Source: Pseudomonas sp. Gutcm_11s
GTDB lineage: Bacteria > Pseudomonadota > Gammaproteobacteria > Pseudomonadales > Pseudomonadaceae
DNA: 64,000 nt
Reading direction: 5' to 3'
Assembly (NCBI RefSeq): GCF_028649395.1
Contig: NZ_JAQSUW010000014.1
Coordinates: 185,131-249,130 of the forward strand
The stretch's first letter is position 1; every line of letters starts with the position of its first letter. Below the pieces are notes generated by a model. It was not told where the DNA came from and ran no database searches. It saw nothing but the letters and a program-made list of their open reading frames with translations. Of this stretch, positions 8,603 through 16,790 are shown piece by piece. The position numbers and the translations under genes were made by a program.

Positions 8603-8905
8603 TCACTCCCTCAGCTTCTGAGCTATCGAGCGTAGCGGCGAAAGCACTTGCCGCTTGGTCTCACTGGCGAATGACTCCTGCTCGAAGATTGGCAATGCAG
8701 CTACGGCTTCATCTGGCTGCTTGTAGCCGGGGAACAGAACTGCGTCGCTGTGCCCCCATACTCGATCATGGTGTTGGCCAGGGAGGCCCGCCACGCGACA
8801 TAGGGCAGGAAGCCTCCGGCATGAGCATCGCTCGAGGCCATGCCCTCGAGTTCTTTGCCAGGGCCTCAGTTGTCGGTGGTGCGCGGGTGCTCGGAAGTGG
8901 GAGCT
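8603..8905 (-). pseudogene. Frameshifted remnant of an unidentified gene
   Basis: Two overlapping minus-strand frames each look protein-coding over part of the stretch. One reads GPGKELEGMASSDAHAGGF then LPYVAWASLANTMIEYGG; the other takes over with FPGYKQPDEAVAALPIFEQE and ends at the stop at 8603-8605. They join at a run of five G, where a single indel would restore one frame, and codon choice in both parts is typical of the neighbouring genes. An in-frame TGA lies upstream of GPGKEL. I do not recognise the family. This is a reading by eye, so confidence is limited. Confidence 0.4.
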
Positions 8906-9064
8906 CAACTGGCCGCACCTCTATTACTACGCCAGCTGCATAGCTGCATGTCAGCGATTTTCTGAATAAAGAGATGCCCCTTCGATCGCGCTCGCGTGCG
9001 CCCACGGCTGTCTAGTCAGATCCGCTCAACGGCCATTCTCTCGGCTGGATCATTGAACACCAAA

Positions 9065-9080
9065 TTAGGTGATCACCTTA
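9065..9080. promoter_or_regulatory. Candidate TetR operator, site 1
   Basis: TTAGGTGATCACCTTA matches the consensus TAAGGT-N4-ACCTTA seen three more times in this locus, with one mismatch (second base). Its core AGGTGATCACCT is a perfect 12-bp palindrome. It lies 215 bases before the DUF1302 start, in the presumed promoter region, so the outer-membrane operon is probably controlled by the TetR protein encoded at 18697. Confidence 0.65.
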
Positions 9081-9295
9081 TTTTGTGATTCCTTGATAAT
9101 ACTTGCTTGGAGACGGTTTTTTTGTCTGCATTGGCAGGCCTGTTTCGATTCAAAAAACTCTTGTATGTGCTGATTTAGAGCCTTCTTAATCCTTAAGAAT
9201 TAAACGGTGGAAATTGGTTCCTTTTGGCGGCCGTAGGCGCCTGGTCGCCATGCTACTGTCGCCGGCAGTTACACCAACATCCATTGGAGAGCCGT

Positions 9296-11101
9296 ATGAA
9301 AACAAAAACATGGCCAGGGATATTTCAGCTCAATGCCCTCGCACTGGGAGTCGCCCTCGGCAGTGCTGTCCCCGCCTATGCAGTGAACTTCAATATCGGG
9401 GAGATCGAGGGTCAGCTCGATTCGTCGTTGTCCGTGGGGGCCAGCTGGTCCACTGCCAGTCCGGACAAGGATCTGATCGGCATGGCCAACGGTGGTCGGG
9501 CCTTCACCCAGACCAACGACGATGGGCACATGAACTTCAAGAAAGGGGAAACCTTCTCGAAGATCTTCAAAGGCATCCATGACCTCGAGTTGAAGTACGG
9601 CGACACCGGTGTATTCGTGCGCGGCAAGTACTGGTACGACTTCGAACTGAAGGACGAGAGCCGTCTGTTCAAGGATATCGACGACCACAACCGTAAAGAG
9701 GGCGCCCAGTCTTCCGGGGCGGAGATGCTGGACGCCTTCGTCTACCACAACTACAGCATCGGCGACGTACCGGGCAGCGTGCGCCTCGGCAAGCAGGTGG
9801 TCAGCTGGGGTGAAAGCACCTTCATCGGCAACAGCGTCAACTCGATCAACCCCGTGGACGTTTCGGCGTTCCGCCGACCGGGGGCCGAGATCAAGGAAGG
9901 TCTGATTCCGGTCAACATGTTCTATATGTCGCAGACCATCACCGACCAGCTTTCGGCGGAAGCCTTCTACCAGCTGGAGTGGGACCAGACGGTCGTCGAC
10001 AACTGCGGGACGTTCTTCTCCGGCACCGACGTGGCCGCCGATGGCTGCGACAACAACTACAACATCCTCGACCCGGCCACCATCGCGCAGATCCAGGCAG
10101 CCTCAGGCGCCGGGCTCCTGCCAGGTGTAGAGGTCGACTCGGAAGGGTTGGTGGTGCAGCGTGGCGGTGACCGTGACGCGCGTGACTCCGGGCAGTGGGG
10201 CCTGGCCCTGCGCTGGCTGGGGGATGACACGGAGTACGGCGCCTACTTCATGAACTACCACAGCCGCACGCCGATCGTGAGCATGCAGAATGCCGACCGT
10301 GCGGGTGTCATCGATACGCTGGTAGCGCTGGGCGGGCCGCTGGGAACCAATGCTGCACTGCCGATGTTGCTGGGGCGCGGCAGCTACTTCCTCGAATATC
10401 CGGAAGATATCCGCCTGTACGGCCTGAGCTTCTCCACCACGCTGCCTACCGGCACATCCTGGTCGGGCGAGCTCAGCTACCGGCCGAACATGCCGTTGCA
10501 GACCAACACCACCGACCTGACGCCAAACCTGGCCAATACCGTGGTCAACGGCTTCCTCAGTGGTGGCGCTGCGGGTGCATTGGCGCAGGCGGGCGTCGAG
10601 ACCCACGGTTACCAGCGCAAGGAAGTTACCCAGGCGCAGACGACCCTCATCCACTTCTTCGATCAGGTAATGGGGGCCAGCCGTCTGACCCTGATGGGTG
10701 AGCTGGGCTACACCCGTGTCGGCGCGATGACCAACGAGGTCGGCAATCGCTTCGGTCGCGACGCCACTTTCGGCGTGCCGGAGAATGCGCTGGCCGATCA
10801 GCGTTTCGGCTCGCACGGCTTCTTCACTTCCTCGTCCTGGGGATACCGCGCGCGCGGCATCCTCGAATACAACAACGTCTTCGCAGGCATCAACCTCAAG
10901 CCAAGCCTGGCCTGGTCGCACGATGTCGATGGCTACGGGCCGGTGTTCAACGAAGGCACCAAGGCGGTCAGCATCGGTCTGGACGCCGACTACCTCAATA
11001 CCTATACCGCCGGCCTCAGTTACACCAACTTCTTTGGCGGTGATTACAACACCCAGAGCGATCGCGACTTCGTTGCGCTTAGCCTCGGCCTGAACTTCTA
11101 A
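9296..11101 (+). CDS. DUF1302 family outer-membrane protein
   Basis: The 601-residue protein has a signal peptide (MKTKTWPGIFQLNALALGVA, cut near AYA-VN) and a beta-rich body with alternating aromatic strands, ending in a C-terminal phenylalanine (LSLGLNF) as expected of an outer-membrane barrel. The RLGKQVVSWGES stretch is typical of DUF1302. These proteins are usually paired with DUF1329 proteins in Proteobacteria and are induced by hydrophobic substrates; a porin-like uptake role is inferred. The start at 9296 follows GGAGA at 9286-9290; a longer in-frame reading from 9224 would bury the signal peptide. The DUF1329 gene starts 24 bases downstream. Confidence 0.88.
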   Translation: MKTKTWPGIFQLNALALGVALGSAVPAYAVNFNIGEIEGQLDSSLSVGASWSTASPDKDLIGMANGGRAFTQTNDDGHMNFKKGETFSKIFKGIHDLELKYGDTGVFVRGKYWYDFELKDESRLFKDIDDHNRKEGAQSSGAEMLDAFVYHNYSIGDVPGSVRLGKQVVSWGESTFIGNSVNSINPVDVSAFRRPGAEIKEGLIPVNMFYMSQTITDQLSAEAFYQLEWDQTVVDNCGTFFSGTDVAADGCDNNYNILDPATIAQIQAASGAGLLPGVEVDSEGLVVQRGGDRDARDSGQWGLALRWLGDDTEYGAYFMNYHSRTPIVSMQNADRAGVIDTLVALGGPLGTNAALPMLLGRGSYFLEYPEDIRLYGLSFSTTLPTGTSWSGELSYRPNMPLQTNTTDLTPNLANTVVNGFLSGGAAGALAQAGVETHGYQRKEVTQAQTTLIHFFDQVMGASRLTLMGELGYTRVGAMTNEVGNRFGRDATFGVPENALADQRFGSHGFFTSSSWGYRARGILEYNNVFAGINLKPSLAWSHDVDGYGPVFNEGTKAVSIGLDADYLNTYTAGLSYTNFFGGDYNTQSDRDFVALSLGLNF

Positions 11102-11125
11102 TCTGTCAGCACGAGAATCAGTCAA

Positions 11126-12493
11126 ATGAAAAGAACAAGCACACTGATTACTGCGTTTGGTTTGTCGTTGTTTTCCCTCTCGGTGCTGGCGGCGGTTCCG
11201 GCAGAAGAAGTGGCCAAGCTGGGCGTCAGCCTGACTCCCCTGGGCGGTGAAATGGCGGGGAACGTCGACGGCAGCATCCCGGCATGGACCGGCGGGCTGC
11301 CGGTGGATGCGGCGCCGGTGACGGCGAACGGTTTCCTCGGCGATCCCTATGCCGGAGAGAAAGCGCTGTTCACCATCACGGCGCAGAACGTCGAGCAATA
11401 CCGGGACAAGTTGTCGCCGGGCATGCTCGCCATGTTCAAGCGCTACCCCGAGACCTTCTCGATGCCGGTCTTCGTGACTCACCGCTCGGCATCCATTCCC
11501 AAGGACATCGCGGAGAAGGTGAAGATCAGCGCCGCCAAGACCAGCCTGATAGAAGGTGGCAACGGCCTGAAGAACTTCACCGAGAGCCGCTACTACGCGT
11601 TCCCCATTCCGCAGAATGGTCTGGAGGCGGTGTGGAACCATATCACCCGCTATCGCGGCGGCAACCTGAAGCGCCTGTATGTGCAGGCAGCCCCCCAGGC
11701 CAACGGCGTATACAGCCTGGTCAACTTCGAGGACGAGGTGGCGTTCCCGGACTTCATGCCCGACCTGGCCCCACAGAAGGCGGCCAACGCTCTGCTGTTC
11801 TTCAAGCAGCGGGTAACGGCGCCTTCGCGCCTGGCGGGTAACGTGCTGCTGGTGCACGACTCGCTCGACCAGATCGCGGACCCGCGCATGGCTTGGATGT
11901 ACAACGCCGGCCAGCGTCGTGTTCGCCGTGCACCGCAGGTGGCCTACGACGGCCCCGGTACTGCCGCCGACGGCCTGCGCACCTCGGACAACTTCGACAT
12001 GTACAACGGTGCGCCGGATCGCTATGACTGGAAGCTGAAGGGCAAGCGGGAGATGTACATCCCGTACAACAACTTCCGCCTCCTCAGCCCATCGGTGAAA
12101 TATGCCGATCTGCTCAAGCCGGGGCATACCAACCAGGAGCTGTCGCGTTACGAGCTGCACCGTGTCTGGGAAGTGGAGGCCACGCTCAAGGCCGGTCAGC
12201 GCAACATCTACGCCAAGCGCACCTTCTTCATCGACGAGGACACCTGGACCATCGTGCTTTCCGACCTGTATGACGGGCGTGGTCAGCTGTGGCGTGTCGG
12301 TGAGGCGAAGGCGATGCCGTACTACCAGCGGCAGATACCGGCATTCGCCTTCGAGGCGCTGTATGACCTGACCGCCGGTCGTTATATAGCTACCGGGTTG
12401 AGCAACGAGGAGAAGCAGTTCGTTCAGTTCGACATCAAAGCGACGGCCGCCGACTTCACGCCTGCAGCATTGCGCAACGCTGGCGTTCGATAA
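11126..12493 (+). CDS. DUF1329 family protein (exported)
   Basis: The 455-residue protein has a clear signal peptide (MKRTSTLITAFGLSLFSLSV, cut after LAA or VLA) and the DUF1329 body, including YNAGQRRVRRAPQVAYDG and the C-terminal YDLTAGRYIATGLSNEE. DUF1329 has a lipoprotein-localisation-like fold and accompanies DUF1302 outer-membrane proteins, so it probably works in the periplasm or on the outer membrane with the preceding gene. The biochemical role is not known. A 13-bp hairpin follows, then the MalT-like regulator. The DUF1302/DUF1329/LuxR order recurs in other pseudomonads. Confidence 0.88.
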   Translation: MKRTSTLITAFGLSLFSLSVLAAVPAEEVAKLGVSLTPLGGEMAGNVDGSIPAWTGGLPVDAAPVTANGFLGDPYAGEKALFTITAQNVEQYRDKLSPGMLAMFKRYPETFSMPVFVTHRSASIPKDIAEKVKISAAKTSLIEGGNGLKNFTESRYYAFPIPQNGLEAVWNHITRYRGGNLKRLYVQAAPQANGVYSLVNFEDEVAFPDFMPDLAPQKAANALLFFKQRVTAPSRLAGNVLLVHDSLDQIADPRMAWMYNAGQRRVRRAPQVAYDGPGTAADGLRTSDNFDMYNGAPDRYDWKLKGKREMYIPYNNFRLLSPSVKYADLLKPGHTNQELSRYELHRVWEVEATLKAGQRNIYAKRTFFIDEDTWTIVLSDLYDGRGQLWRVGEAKAMPYYQRQIPAFAFEALYDLTAGRYIATGLSNEEKQFVQFDIKATAADFTPAALRNAGVR

Positions 12494-12510
12494 GACGGGG
12501 TACACTCGGG

Positions 12511-12542
12511 ATCAGGAGAGGGCTTTGCGGCCCTCTCCTGAT
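12511..12542 (+). terminator. Hairpin terminator after DUF1329 gene
   Basis: ATCAGGAGAGGGC (12511-12523) pairs perfectly over 13 bp with GCCCTCTCCTGAT (12530-12542) around a six-base loop. The following T-stretch is short (ATTTCG), so termination may be partial, allowing read-through into the regulator gene 70 bases on. Confidence 0.65.
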
Positions 12543-12611
12543 TTCGTGTCTACGCCCCAGGTGGCGAACCCACTGTGCAACCACCGGTTATTTGAGAGAT
12601 GAGGGCTGCTC

Positions 12612-15221
12612 ATGCACGACAATGTTCGTGTGTTGCCTGGGGGGCATTCGCGGCCGTTGGGCGCCGTGCTGCCGCGGCTGCCGAATACGCATGTCCCGCG
12701 TTCGCGGCTGTTCCGCCAGCTGTTGGCGGGAGACAACAAACTTACCCTGATCTGCGCTCCTGCCGGCTACGGCAAGAGCGTGCTACTGCTGGAGTGCGTG
12801 CGCCAGGCTGGCCAGCATACCCGAGTGATCTGGCTGGAGCTGCTGGGCCATGCACTGACGCCGCGCGAGTTGCTGGCCAGGCTCGCGGGAGCCCTGGAAC
12901 TGCCCTATGGCGGCGGCGAGCCGGATGTGGAACTTGCCCACCTGGTTGGCCGGGTAGTACGCCCCACCTGGATCGTGCTCGACGACTACCCGCGGCGTGA
13001 CGACGCAGAGTTCGATCGCTGTCTTGAACAACTGCTGGAGCGCTCCCCGCATACCTTGCGCTGGTGGGTAGGCACGCGCCGCCGACCGGACTGGAGCCTG
13101 CCGCGGCTATTGCTGCAGGGTGGCGTACGCGAGGTCGGTGTTGCGGACCTGGCGTTCAACGAGCAAGAGCTCGGCGATTTGCTGTCTGCACGCAGGCTGG
13201 AGTTGTCCGAGGCTCAGCAGAGTCAACTGTTCCAACAGAGTTCTGGCTGGCCCGCCGGCATCTGCCTGCAGCTTCTCGAAGACGAGGCAGCCGATTTGAA
13301 CCTGCGCCAGGGTGCGAGCACTTCCCTGATGCAGGAGTACCTCGAGCGCGAGGTCCTGAGCGATCTTTCATCGGTGCAGCGCGAGTCCCTGTGCCTGCTC
13401 GCGCAACTGCCGCGTTTCTCAGTTGCGCTGTCGCAGCATGTGCTGGCCAGCATTGGCGATGAGCAGATATTCGCCCAGCTGAGGCAGCGGCAACTGTTGA
13501 TCCCCTCGGCAGAGGGCGAGGGCTGGTATCGCCTGGCGCTACCGATAGCCAGCAGGCTGCGCATAGCCTCCTTCGATACGCATACCGCGCGCGTGCATGT
13601 GCTGGCCTGCCAGTGGTTTGCCCAGCACGGCATGGTGCGCGAGGCGGTGGAGCACGCATTGCTGGCTGGCCAGCCCGAGGCGGCTGCCAGCTATTTGCAG
13701 CGTTATGGCGAAGACCAGTTGCTGATCGGCCGCAGCGTCTCGCAGTTGCTGCGCTGGCGTGACGAGTTGCCGGAGAACCTGTTCTTCAGCTCGCCACGCC
13801 TGATCATCCTGCAGGCCTGGGCGCTGATCATCTGTGGCCGCCTGGAAGAGGCGCAAAGCTGCATTGCCGAACTGGGGCGCTTCTTCCCGCAGTCGGATGC
13901 GCATCGTCAACGGCAACTGCTGGCGCAGTACCAGGTGGTCATGGGCGTGCTGCAGCGCCAATGCGGGCTGCCGACTGCGAAGCTCTATTGCCAGGAAGCG
14001 CTGCCGGTGCTCGACGAGGCCGCCTGGTCGCAGCAGGCCCTCTGCCACCAGGCACTGGCCCAGCAGGCTGCTGCCGAGTTCGACCTGCCGTTGGCGCAGC
14101 ATCACTGCCTTGGTGGTCTGCGGCTGGCAAGGCAGCACCAGAGCCAGCTGTTCGAAACCCTGCTCAGTGTCGACCATGTGCACCTGCTGATGATGCAGGG
14201 CGAGTGTGAGGCGGCATTGCTCGAAGCCGCACAAACCTTGCAGTCGCTGCGCGACGCGAAGGTGCGCGGGCCGCTCTACGCACGCCTGCTGATTCTGAGC
14301 GGTACCTTGCAGGCCCATTCGGGTGATGTGGCAAGGGCCCGCGCCACGCTGCACGAGGCGGTGCAGGAAGCTGAGTCCTGCGAGGACGCCAACCTGCTCT
14401 TCGGTTACCTCGGCCTGGCCGGGTTGGCCATCGAGGAGGAGCGCCTGGAACTGGCCGACAAGCTGTTACGGGACGCCGAGCAGCAGATGCTGAACTATCG
14501 AGTCCCCAGTGTGCGTTACCGCAACGCGCTGGAGCATGCCCGGGGCGAGCTGTGCCTTGGCGCCGGCCGTGCGGAACAGGCGCAGGCGATCTTCTCCGAG
14601 GTGCGTCGCGTCCTCGAGGCGGAAACGCTGCTGGCGCCGTCGGGCTTCTACGATCTGTTGCTCAAGACTCGCCTCAGCCAGGCCAGCGCCGAGATCGCCC
14701 TCGGCAATCTGCAGGCTGCCCAGACGGAGCTGCAGGCCTTGCTGGAGGATTGCTCGCGCGGTGGCTACCTGTTGCTGGCGACCCAGGTGCGGGTTCGCCT
14801 GGCGGAAGTGCTGGAGCAGGCCGGCGAGCATGACCAGGCGGATGAGCATCTGCTGGCGGCCTTGTTCCAGGCACAGAGCCAGCAGCAGCTCAGGCCGATA
14901 CTGGAGCTGCAGCGCCATGACGAGCGCTGGCTGGACCAGTTGCTGCTGGCGCATGAGGAGCTGCTGCCGCTGCGTCAGCGCCTGTTGGGCTCGGGTGACG
15001 CGGATCTCGGCTTGCCGTCCGCGATGCAGACCCTGAGCAAGCGCGAGCTGATCGTGCTGAGCCAGATCGCCAAGGGACTGTCCAACCAGCAGGTCGCCGA
15101 CGCGCTGTTCATCTCGCTGCACACGGTGAAGTCGCATGCGCGCCGGATCAACGCCAAGCTGGGGGTGGAGCGGCGTACTCAGGCAGTCGCCTTGGCCAAG
15201 GAGCAGGGGCTGATCGACTGA
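12612..15221 (+). CDS. MalT-like (LAL) LuxR-family ATP-dependent transcriptional activator
   Basis: This 869-residue regulator has an N-terminal NTPase domain with Walker A APAGYGKS (49-56) and the WIVLDDY Walker B stretch near 118. A long helical repeat (TPR-like) middle follows, then a C-terminal LuxR helix-turn-helix (about 805-869: LSKRELIVLSQIAKGLSNQQ, HTVKSHARRINAKLGV). Large ATP-binding LuxR proteins of this kind respond to small-molecule inducers bound by the repeat domain. Its place directly after DUF1302/DUF1329 suggests it activates that operon in response to the substrate. The RBS GAGGG precedes the ATG. It adds a second regulatory layer to the TetR control inferred for the locus. 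Confidence 0.9.
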   Translation: MHDNVRVLPGGHSRPLGAVLPRLPNTHVPRSRLFRQLLAGDNKLTLICAPAGYGKSVLLLECVRQAGQHTRVIWLELLGHALTPRELLARLAGALELPYGGGEPDVELAHLVGRVVRPTWIVLDDYPRRDDAEFDRCLEQLLERSPHTLRWWVGTRRRPDWSLPRLLLQGGVREVGVADLAFNEQELGDLLSARRLELSEAQQSQLFQQSSGWPAGICLQLLEDEAADLNLRQGASTSLMQEYLEREVLSDLSSVQRESLCLLAQLPRFSVALSQHVLASIGDEQIFAQLRQRQLLIPSAEGEGWYRLALPIASRLRIASFDTHTARVHVLACQWFAQHGMVREAVEHALLAGQPEAAASYLQRYGEDQLLIGRSVSQLLRWRDELPENLFFSSPRLIILQAWALIICGRLEEAQSCIAELGRFFPQSDAHRQRQLLAQYQVVMGVLQRQCGLPTAKLYCQEALPVLDEAAWSQQALCHQALAQQAAAEFDLPLAQHHCLGGLRLARQHQSQLFETLLSVDHVHLLMMQGECEAALLEAAQTLQSLRDAKVRGPLYARLLILSGTLQAHSGDVARARATLHEAVQEAESCEDANLLFGYLGLAGLAIEEERLELADKLLRDAEQQMLNYRVPSVRYRNALEHARGELCLGAGRAEQAQAIFSEVRRVLEAETLLAPSGFYDLLLKTRLSQASAEIALGNLQAAQTELQALLEDCSRGGYLLLATQVRVRLAEVLEQAGEHDQADEHLLAALFQAQSQQQLRPILELQRHDERWLDQLLLAHEELLPLRQRLLGSGDADLGLPSAMQTLSKRELIVLSQIAKGLSNQQVADALFISLHTVKSHARRINAKLGVERRTQAVALAKEQGLID

Positions 15222-15259
15222 GTGCCTGCGCAGGAGCGTGCTCCTGCACAGGCGTTGCT

Positions 15260-16708
15260 TCAGGCCTGGCCGAGTGCGCGGGCGATGACGGCGTCCGCCA
15301 GTTCGCCGTAGGGCGCGAACATCGCCGCCACCAGGTCGTTCTCGCCGCGGTAGAACACCGAACGCAGGTTGGAGAACTCGAGGAACCCCTCATGCCCGTG
15401 ATGGCGGCCGCTACCGCTCTTGCCTACGCCACCGAACGGCAGGCAGGGCATGGCGGCATGTAGCGCGGCCGAGTTGATGCAGACACCTCCCGACACCGTG
15501 TGTGCCAGAACCTGTTCGGCGATGGCGGGCGTCTCGGTGAATACATAGATGCCCAGCGGGCGTTCACCGGCGTTGATGTAGTTCACCGCCTCGGCAATTT
15601 CGCCGTAGGTCTTGATCGGCAGGATCGGGCCGAAAATCTCGTGCTGCATCAGCAGCATGTCATCACTGACATCGAGAACCAGGGTCAGGGGCATGCGCCG
15701 GCCGTAATCATCCGGGTCGCCGCCTAGCTGTACCAGCGTGGCGCCCTTGGTCACTGCATCGGCCAGGTAGTCCTGCAGCCGCTGCAGGTGGCGCTGATTG
15801 ATGATGCCGGTGGTGTCCGGGCGCTTGCTGTAGTCGGGGAGGTGGGTGTGCATGTGCTCGCGCACCAGGCTGACGAACTGATCGCGCTGCGCATGGGGCA
15901 CCAGGACGTAATCCACGGTGACGCACATCTGCCCGTTCTTGATCGTCTTGCAGCCGATGATCTGTTCGACGTTGCGGGCACTCAGGCCGTCGGCGGCGAT
16001 CAGCGCCGGGCACTTGCCGCCCAGCTCGAGGGTTACCGGCACCAGATTCTGCGCGGCCGCCACCGCGATGCTGCGGCCGACCTCGGTGCTGCCGGTGTAC
16101 ATCAGGTGGTCCCAGTTCAGGGTCGGGAAGAACTTGGCCAGCTCCAGGCCGCCGGCGACTGCGGCGACCTGGGCCGGGTCGAAGGTGCTGCGGATCATCT
16201 CCAGGGTCAGCTCGCTGCAGGCCGGGGTCAGGTCGGAGGGCTTGATGATCACCCGGTTGCCTGCCGCCAGCATCTCGACTGCGGGGCCGATGCCGATGTC
16301 GAAGGGGAAATTCCACGGCGCCATGTTGCCCACGACGCCCTTGGGCTGCGCCACGACCATGGCCTTGCCGGAGCCATACAGTGCAGCGTCGGCGTTGCGC
16401 TCTTGCGCCTGCATCCATCCGGCAAGGTGCTCGGCAACGTACTGGGCGCGCCCGGCGACGCCCAGGCATTCCACCAGGTCGGCGAACTGGCGCGGGTGCG
16501 AGGAGAAGTCCGCGGCGATCGCCTCCTGAATCTTCTGGCGGTTGACCAGCATCATGTTGGCCAGCGCGCCGAGCAACTCGAGGCGCTGCGCGAGACTGGG
16601 TGCGGGGTTGTCCAGGAACGCTCGTTTCTGCAGGTCGAAGATGTCGCGCAGCCGGGCGATGGCTGCCGCGTCGGAGCCTTCTTGTTGTTCGCGTTCGATA
16701 AAGGTCAT
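15260..16708 (-). CDS. Aldehyde dehydrogenase, coniferyl-aldehyde-dehydrogenase type
   Basis: The 482-residue NAD(P)-dependent enzyme has the ALDH active site: E228 in VTLELGGKCPALI and nucleophile C262 in NGQMCVTVDYVLV, plus the cofactor segment PWNFPFDIGIGP. The CVTVDYVLVP sequence and the lack of a long C-terminal oligomerisation tail place it in the short class-3/coniferyl aldehyde group, which oxidises aromatic and long-chain aldehydes to acids. The start at 16708 follows AGGAG with proper spacing; the in-frame extension to 16747 has no support. It lies 82 bases after the ThDP enzyme on the same strand, so it probably oxidises the aldehyde that enzyme releases. Confidence 0.88.
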   Translation of the reverse strand: MTFIEREQQEGSDAAAIARLRDIFDLQKRAFLDNPAPSLAQRLELLGALANMMLVNRQKIQEAIAADFSSHPRQFADLVECLGVAGRAQYVAEHLAGWMQAQERNADAALYGSGKAMVVAQPKGVVGNMAPWNFPFDIGIGPAVEMLAAGNRVIIKPSDLTPACSELTLEMIRSTFDPAQVAAVAGGLELAKFFPTLNWDHLMYTGSTEVGRSIAVAAAQNLVPVTLELGGKCPALIAADGLSARNVEQIIGCKTIKNGQMCVTVDYVLVPHAQRDQFVSLVREHMHTHLPDYSKRPDTTGIINQRHLQRLQDYLADAVTKGATLVQLGGDPDDYGRRMPLTLVLDVSDDMLLMQHEIFGPILPIKTYGEIAEAVNYINAGERPLGIYVFTETPAIAEQVLAHTVSGGVCINSAALHAAMPCLPFGGVGKSGSGRHHGHEGFLEFSNLRSVFYRGENDLVAAMFAPYGELADAVIARALGQA

Positions 16709-16790
16709 GACGTATCTCCTGTCTGATGACACGACAACGCGGCCCATGACGATTGCCAGGGGCCGCGCAGCCGAGGGGTAGGGGGCTGAC

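Larger units (their letters stand above)
8512..9295. other. 784-base intergenic stretch
   Basis: There is no intact gene here. It holds a decayed coding remnant on the minus strand (8603-8905, listed separately), then a more AT-rich part with the palindrome at 9065-9080 and the dyad TTAATCCTTAAGAATTAA at 9188-9205. It ends with the ribosome binding site GGAGA (9286-9290) of the DUF1302 gene. The second half probably contains the promoter of the catabolic locus. Confidence 0.7.

Noticed and set aside
8671..8943. Plus-strand 90-codon frame in the intergenic region
   Set aside because: It lies opposite the decayed remnant and has no ribosome binding site or protein-like pattern.
10103..12505. 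800-codon minus-strand open frame over DUF1302/DUF1329
   Set aside because: The plus-strand genes carry signal peptides and family motifs; the antisense frame has none.
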